DNA of 58,417 nt from an uncultured Alistipes sp. (GTDB lineage: Bacteria > Bacteroidota > Bacteroidia > Bacteroidales > Rikenellaceae). Where the stretch lies: contig CAJTYA010000017.1 of NCBI GenBank assembly GCA_910583985.1, positions 1-58,417 of the forward strand, in the 5' to 3' direction. Both the position numbers and the translations under genes were made by a program. The notes below the pieces were generated by a model that saw only the letters and a program-made list of their open reading frames with translations, was not told the DNA's origin and made no database searches. Positions 54,942 to 58,417 of the stretch are shown here, one piece after another (the first letter of the stretch is position 1; every line of letters begins with the position of its first letter).

Positions 54942-55307
54942 ATGAAAAACCGTAGTTGTTCGATCGTCCACGCATGCACTTCGTCGTTCACGATTCTGTT
55001 TTTGCTTTTCGCCCCTCTGGGCTATGTGTTTACTCGAGAGAGAGAATATTTCGACGGGATCGCCCTCCTCGATTACATCGAATACTGCGACTATGGCTAT
55101 AGTCCTGGGGGCATGATGGGCCAGATGGGCCAGATGGTCCGAATGTGCCTTATCGCTCTTATTGCGAGTTTTGTATTGCACTGTTTCCGCAACATCTTCG
55201 TCAAATGCATCGGATCGATACTGGACATTCTTTCGCTCGTAGCCTCTTGTTTTTTAATCAAGGTTGCCTGCGATGAGTTCGATGGTACACCGGTGCGATT
55301 CTTTTGA
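54942..55307 (+). CDS. small membrane protein
   Basis: From ATG 54942 this gives 121 residues with three hydrophobic segments (about 14-30, 68-84 and 92-110). A short loop reads GGMMGQMGQM. No family was recognised. The gene is clearly more AT-rich than its surroundings. It overlaps the next small gene by TTGA. An extension to 54858 is open but overlaps no better start signal. Confidence 0.5.
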   Translation: MKNRSCSIVHACTSSFTILFLLFAPLGYVFTREREYFDGIALLDYIEYCDYGYSPGGMMGQMGQMVRMCLIALIASFVLHCFRNIFVKCIGSILDILSLVASCFLIKVACDEFDGTPVRFF

Positions 55308-55615
55308 TCGTTTTGACCGCGATAAATCTGGTTTTACCCGCCGTGATGTTTTATAAGTCGCGGCCGAAACCGCAATCGACCGGGAAAAGATCCGTATCTA
55401 AGACCGGTTTCGTTTTATCCATCGTCGGGTGTTTTTTAAGCCCTATTCCGCTCATCGGTATGCCCATAGCGACTTACGGCCTTGTACTTTCGATCAAGGG
55501 GATAAAACGTAAAATCAAAAAAGAATTGGCAGTCGCAGGTACCGTCATTTCTTCGTTCGCATTATTATATTCTGTTTTCGTCACTATCTATATCTGTTTT
55601 TTACTTGCAGAATAA
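55304..55615 (+). CDS. small membrane protein, DUF4190-like
   Basis: The 103-residue product starts at TTG 55304, overlapping the previous stop codon (TTGA), so it is translated by coupling. The segment GFVLSIVGCFLSPIPLIGMPIATYGLVLSIKGIKRK resembles the two-helix DUF4190-type unit. A first helix (about 3-17) and a last one (about 80-100) complete a four-helix membrane protein. Its function is unknown. Confidence 0.6.
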   Translation: MIVLTAINLVLPAVMFYKSRPKPQSTGKRSVSKTGFVLSIVGCFLSPIPLIGMPIATYGLVLSIKGIKRKIKKELAVAGTVISSFALLYSVFVTIYICFLLAE

Positions 55616-55930
55616 AACAGAACCGCCATGACCGAAGATCGATTCCGTATCGTCTTGCACTTCAAGACATTTTATTCAATCTGAATACGACACGTCCATG
55701 CACGCATTTTCCGTCCGGCAGGAAAATCGCAGCGGTGACCGGATGGTATACCGACACCTCTCCCGCGTCTTCGGTTCCGGCTCCATCGGCTGTCGTCCGC
55801 CGCTCCGGATGACATGTACGAATCCGATCCGCAGCATCGTCCGCTCCGGAGGAGATCGACGGACGACACGCCTAAAACGATACAGCGCTTCCGGATAGCA
55901 CGGTCGGACCGCCGACACGCAACAGATGAC
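55616..55930. other. gap without a supported gene
   Basis: Short frames on both strands only. Nothing recognisable. Confidence 0.5.
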
Positions 55931-55967
55931 AAAAATGCCCCGCCTGACGAGACGGGGCATTTTTATT
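55931..55967 (+). terminator. terminator hairpin
   Basis: Stem AAATGCCCCG/CGGGGCATTT with an 11-base loop, followed by TTATT. It stands 316 bases after the small membrane pair and 39 bases before the NlpE-like gene. Confidence 0.8.
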
Positions 55968-56005
55968 GCTTATCTTTTCCTTTATAACGTAAACACTCTT
56001 CGACC

Positions 56006-56614
56006 ATGTCACACACACGCCTCCTGTCAGCCGCCCTCGCCCTGCTTCTCCTCGCCGGTTCCGGATGCGTCTCCGAACCGCCGGAAGCGGAGTATTTCGC
56101 CGGACGGCTCTCCGTGAGCGGCGACACGGTCCGCCTGTGCGATTGCGCGACCGGACGCACCCATCCCGTCGTCGACAACGCCATGCGCGACGAAGCGGTA
56201 ACCCGCTACGAAAAAATCGTGAACGACCCGCCCCGAACGATCGTCATGGCCTGTAAGGGACAGCTCACGGCCGGGCGGCCGGATGCACCCGATTCGCTGC
56301 GAATCGACCGCCTGTTAAGCCTCGGATCCGACGATTCGGATCGCTTTCTGCTCGTCGGCTTCTACGAATGCGAAACGGACTCCCATCACAAAATCCTGCA
56401 TCTGAAACCCGACCGCACCTTTCTGCTGACCGTCTTCGACGAAAATCACGAAAACATGACGAGCGGCCGCTGGAGCCAGACATCCGAACTGGAACTGATC
56501 CTGCAGTCCGAAACGTCCCCCCTGCTCCGCTTCGAAATCCTTCCGAACCACGAAACGCTGACCGGCAATAACAGTCCGAACGCCGAGACGGTTTTTCGAA
56601 AGGTCTATCTGTAG
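56006..56614 (+). CDS. NlpE-like lipoprotein
   Basis: The 202-residue lipoprotein (lipobox LLAGSGC, Cys21) has a first part (about 28-95) like the OB-type module of NlpE (YFAGRLSVSGDTVRLCDCATG ... TIVMACKGQL). The second part (about 125-195) is like the lipocalin-type NlpE N-terminal module (ILHLKPDRTFLLTVFDE ... GRWSQTSELELIL). The order is therefore the reverse of E. coli NlpE. NlpE senses envelope or copper stress; a similar role here is only a guess. It has its own terminator hairpin just upstream. Confidence 0.7.
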   Translation: MSHTRLLSAALALLLLAGSGCVSEPPEAEYFAGRLSVSGDTVRLCDCATGRTHPVVDNAMRDEAVTRYEKIVNDPPRTIVMACKGQLTAGRPDAPDSLRIDRLLSLGSDDSDRFLLVGFYECETDSHHKILHLKPDRTFLLTVFDENHENMTSGRWSQTSELELILQSETSPLLRFEILPNHETLTGNNSPNAETVFRKVYL

Positions 56615-56684
56615 AGCGGTCTTTCGTCTGTCCGACGCGCCAAGTCCGGATGGAGATTGTGCAGATGCATAATCAATCCTACCG

Positions 56685-56966
56685 TTGTCATCCGCAACGA
56701 AACCGGAAAAAACAGCCGTGAGCCCGTCCGATTCGCGGTCCGAGCAAAAGGCCCTCCGTGTCGTCATCGTATTCGTCTACACATTCGGCGTCACCTATCT
56801 GCTGTACTGGCTGACGAACAAAATGATTCCGCTGCGGGTATCGGCCGCCAGCGAACGCGTGGGACTCGACAAGAGCCAGCACGACGAGCATTACGGCCCG
56901 GAGACGGGCGGTCCCCGCGAACTGGCCGAATACGCCGAACCGGCAGAGACCGGCCGGCACGAATAA
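56685..56966 (+). pseudogene. orphan C-terminal piece of an ammonium transporter (Amt)
   Basis: The frame gives up to 93 residues, starting at TTG 56685 or GTG 56718. One membrane helix (VVIVFVYTFGVTYLLYWLTNK) is followed by IPLRVSAASERVGLDKSQHDEHYG, which matches the last helix and regulatory tail of Amt/AmtB (LRVxxxxExxGLDxxxHGE). The first ten Amt helices are missing and no upstream remnant is seen. It may be a decayed transporter or a small protein kept on its own. The tail motif is well preserved, and a Pro/Glu-rich end is added. Confidence 0.7.
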
Positions 56967-57252
56967 ATCGTCTCGTCGTCTTCCTCTGCCCGGAAATCCG
57001 TCGAAGACACGGGGAGAAGCGATGCGGAGAAAAGAGCCGCAAGGCCGCCCGGTTCGCAGCCGGCGGTTCGGGCAAAAGATCGTTCGCATCGACGGAGATA
57101 GGCCCGGTTTCGACCGGAGAAGAACGGGACAGATAACGCTCCAGTGCGTGAATGAATGACGCCCCGCCCGGATGAATAACGAGAGTTTTTCTATGCCGTC
57201 CCGATTCTGTCTCGAAACGGTAGTATAGGACTCTATCGACCGGGGAACCTAT

Positions 57253-57292
57253 GTATACGATTTCATTCCCTTTTCGAAACAAAATCGTATAC
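57253..57292. repeat. 11-bp inverted repeat
   Basis: Arms GTATACGATTT (57253-57263) and AAATCGTATAC (57282-57292) are perfect, separated by 18 bases. It could be an operator. Confidence 0.55.
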
Positions 57293-57339
57293 AATTAAAT
57301 AGACGACGGGGAAATATAAAACCGGGAAACGGAAATGAA

Positions 57340-57378
57340 AGGAAGTCGCATAATGGCGGTTATGCGACTTCCTTTTTG
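57340..57378. terminator. bidirectional terminator hairpin
   Basis: 13-bp perfect stem AGGAAGTCGCATA/TATGCGACTTCCT with an 8-base loop. T-rich sequence follows on both strands. Confidence 0.75.
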
Positions 57379-58357
57379 TATCTACGTTGCCGAAACGTTG
57401 TGCTTGTCATATCATTTTCATACACCGTCGCTCGTTGTGGCGTCCGTTCCTGTCTCGCAGTTCGGCCGTCTATCGGCCTCCTCCGCTCCGAAGACTCTTC
57501 GTTGTGATTCTGCGGGATTCCTATCTCCCCTGCCGCTTCCGGGTAGATACGCTCGGATTTCACAACGAAAGACTCCGGTAAGCAGATCATATTATCCGAG
57601 GGGCCAAGACTCCGATTCAGAGACCGCTCGATATTCGGATTGGAGAAAGACCGAGACGTTATCGACCGGGGGAAGCGTCCCCGAAGCGAAAAGGGTCCGG
57701 TGCCATACAAACTACGAAGCGGAGAAAATTGCCCGACCACATGCTTAATGTTACGATGGTAAACTCCGGCTGCGGGTGTCGGATCATATCCCGGATGACC
57801 GACCAAAGAGGGGCTGCTTCGAAGTTGTCCTTGCGGCAGCGGCGGCCGTCGGGCTCGAACACGAAGGAGCCGTCGGGGTCTGGAGGGTGAGGAGGTCGTC
57901 GCCCTGCTTGATGAGACGGGGGCGGATTTCCTTTTCAGAGGGGGGGAGAAGCCTTGGCCGGGCGGCGTTTTCGGGCTCTTCGGACGGAGGGACTCGATCT
58001 TGGCCTCTTAGGATCGGAGGAAGGAGAAGCATTCGACTTGCAGTCGCAAAATCCTATGCATCGAAGGCGGACGGGAATGTCTACGCATTGATGCTTAGGA
58101 TTAGGGATTCCAAAAAGAAAAAAAGCGGGGCGGGATGGGTATGCCGAGGAGCCGAGGGAAAAAACAAGGAACAGGGCGAAGGGATTCCCAAAGCGCAGAG
58201 CGGGAAAGCTGGCTGGAAACGGATTTCTTGAACGACAGGAGGGAAGAAGGCAGGAGGAACCGAGGATAAGAATCGGGCAGATGTCCGAACAGGAGACGGG
58301 TGGGAAAGAAGATGGTACGGATACGGAAAACGGGGATCGCAGGGAGCCGGACCGAAC

Positions 58358-58392
58358 AAAAAAAAGAGTCCTCCGATTGCTCGGAGGACTCT
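58358..58392 (-). terminator. terminator of the rRNA operon
   Basis: On the minus strand AGTCCTCCGA-GCAA-TCGGAGGACT is followed by CTTTTTTTT, directly after the 5S rRNA end. Confidence 0.9.
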
Positions 58393-58398
58393 TGAGGA

Positions 58399-58417
58399 GG
58401 CGGCTACCTACTCTCCC
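58399..58417 (-). rRNA. rrf: 3' end of 5S rRNA (partial)
   Basis: The last bases read on the minus strand as GGGAGAGTAGGTAGCCGCC, the conserved 3' end of bacterial 5S rRNA, followed by TCCTC and a strong terminator. The rest of the rRNA operon must lie beyond the window edge. Confidence 0.85.

Larger units (their letters stand above)
56967..58361. other. gene-poor region before the rRNA operon
   Basis: About 1.4 kb with hairpins at 57253-57292 and 57340-57373. A minus-strand frame from TTG 57294 begins with protein-like sequence (ILFRKGNEIVYIGSPVDRVL) but then runs opposite the Amt piece. The last 500 bases are purine-rich. No gene can be supported. Confidence 0.5.

Noticed and set aside
56791..57294. 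Minus-strand frame starting ILFRKGNEIVYIG
   Set aside because: Only the first 55 residues look like protein; the rest is antisense to the Amt piece and Arg-rich, and the start would be TTG without a clear ribosome site.

Overview
The window looks like chromosomal DNA from a GC-rich member of the Bacteroidales, most like Alistipes or another Rikenellaceae. The signs are Bacteroidetes-type promoters (TTTG, 19-20 bases, TAnnTTTG) in front of many genes, BACON-domain lipoproteins, a MurF-Alr fusion, a DUF4369-type TlpA lipoprotein, a Bacteroides-type tyrosine recombinase and MobV relaxase, and overall high GC. The organism is inferred from gene content only.

Bases 1 to about 7545 form a small mobilizable element of the Tn5520/NBU kind. 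It carries an integrase, a RhuM-like protein, an oriT candidate with two strong inverted repeats, and a MobV relaxase. Its cargo is on the other strand: an AAA ATPase overlapping a TOPRIM-like protein (an abortive-infection-like pair) and a fused nucleotidyltransferase-HEPN protein. Two tandem palindromic units of about 145 bp and a possible small RNA lie at its right end.

From 8.1 to 15.4 kb lie housekeeping genes: def and ruvX on the minus strand, then a GH43-like enzyme, glycyl-tRNA synthetase, coaD, lpxD, ruvC and a TlpA-like thioredoxin lipoprotein on the plus strand. tRNA-Arg(ACG) is at 16.5 kb. From 17.1 to 25.1 kb a minus-strand locus holds a TPR/transmembrane/AraC-type regulator followed by three surface lipoproteins with BACON, LRR-like and GLUG repeats. 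Just upstream of the regulator is a non-coding RNA candidate (25568-25781) with its own canonical promoter and a rod-shaped fold like 6S RNA.

From 25.8 to 44.1 kb the genes are mixed: small conserved hypotheticals, a three-repeat lipoprotein, a GNAT protein, an MscS channel, a basic Pro/Arg-rich exported protein, a nucleoside hydrolase lipoprotein, a Tat-exported Gfo/Idh/MocA oxidoreductase, a tetrapyrrole-methylase-family protein overlapping murF-alr, a MATE transporter and a Crp-type regulator. From 44.8 to 54.5 kb envelope and quality-control genes dominate: mutS2, an MCE/MlaD protein and an N-acetylmuramoyl-L-alanine amidase, divergent from lptD and an M3 peptidase. The right end has two small coupled membrane proteins, an NlpE-like lipoprotein, an orphan C-terminal piece of an ammonium transporter, and at the very edge the 3' end of a 5S rRNA gene on the minus strand with its terminator.

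An unusual share of the window is GC-rich sequence with no convincing gene (for example 15.48-16.48, 37.0-37.9, 41.05-42.05, 44.1-44.8 and 57.0-58.36 kb). The open frames there have low-complexity Arg/Pro-rich translations and look like chance.
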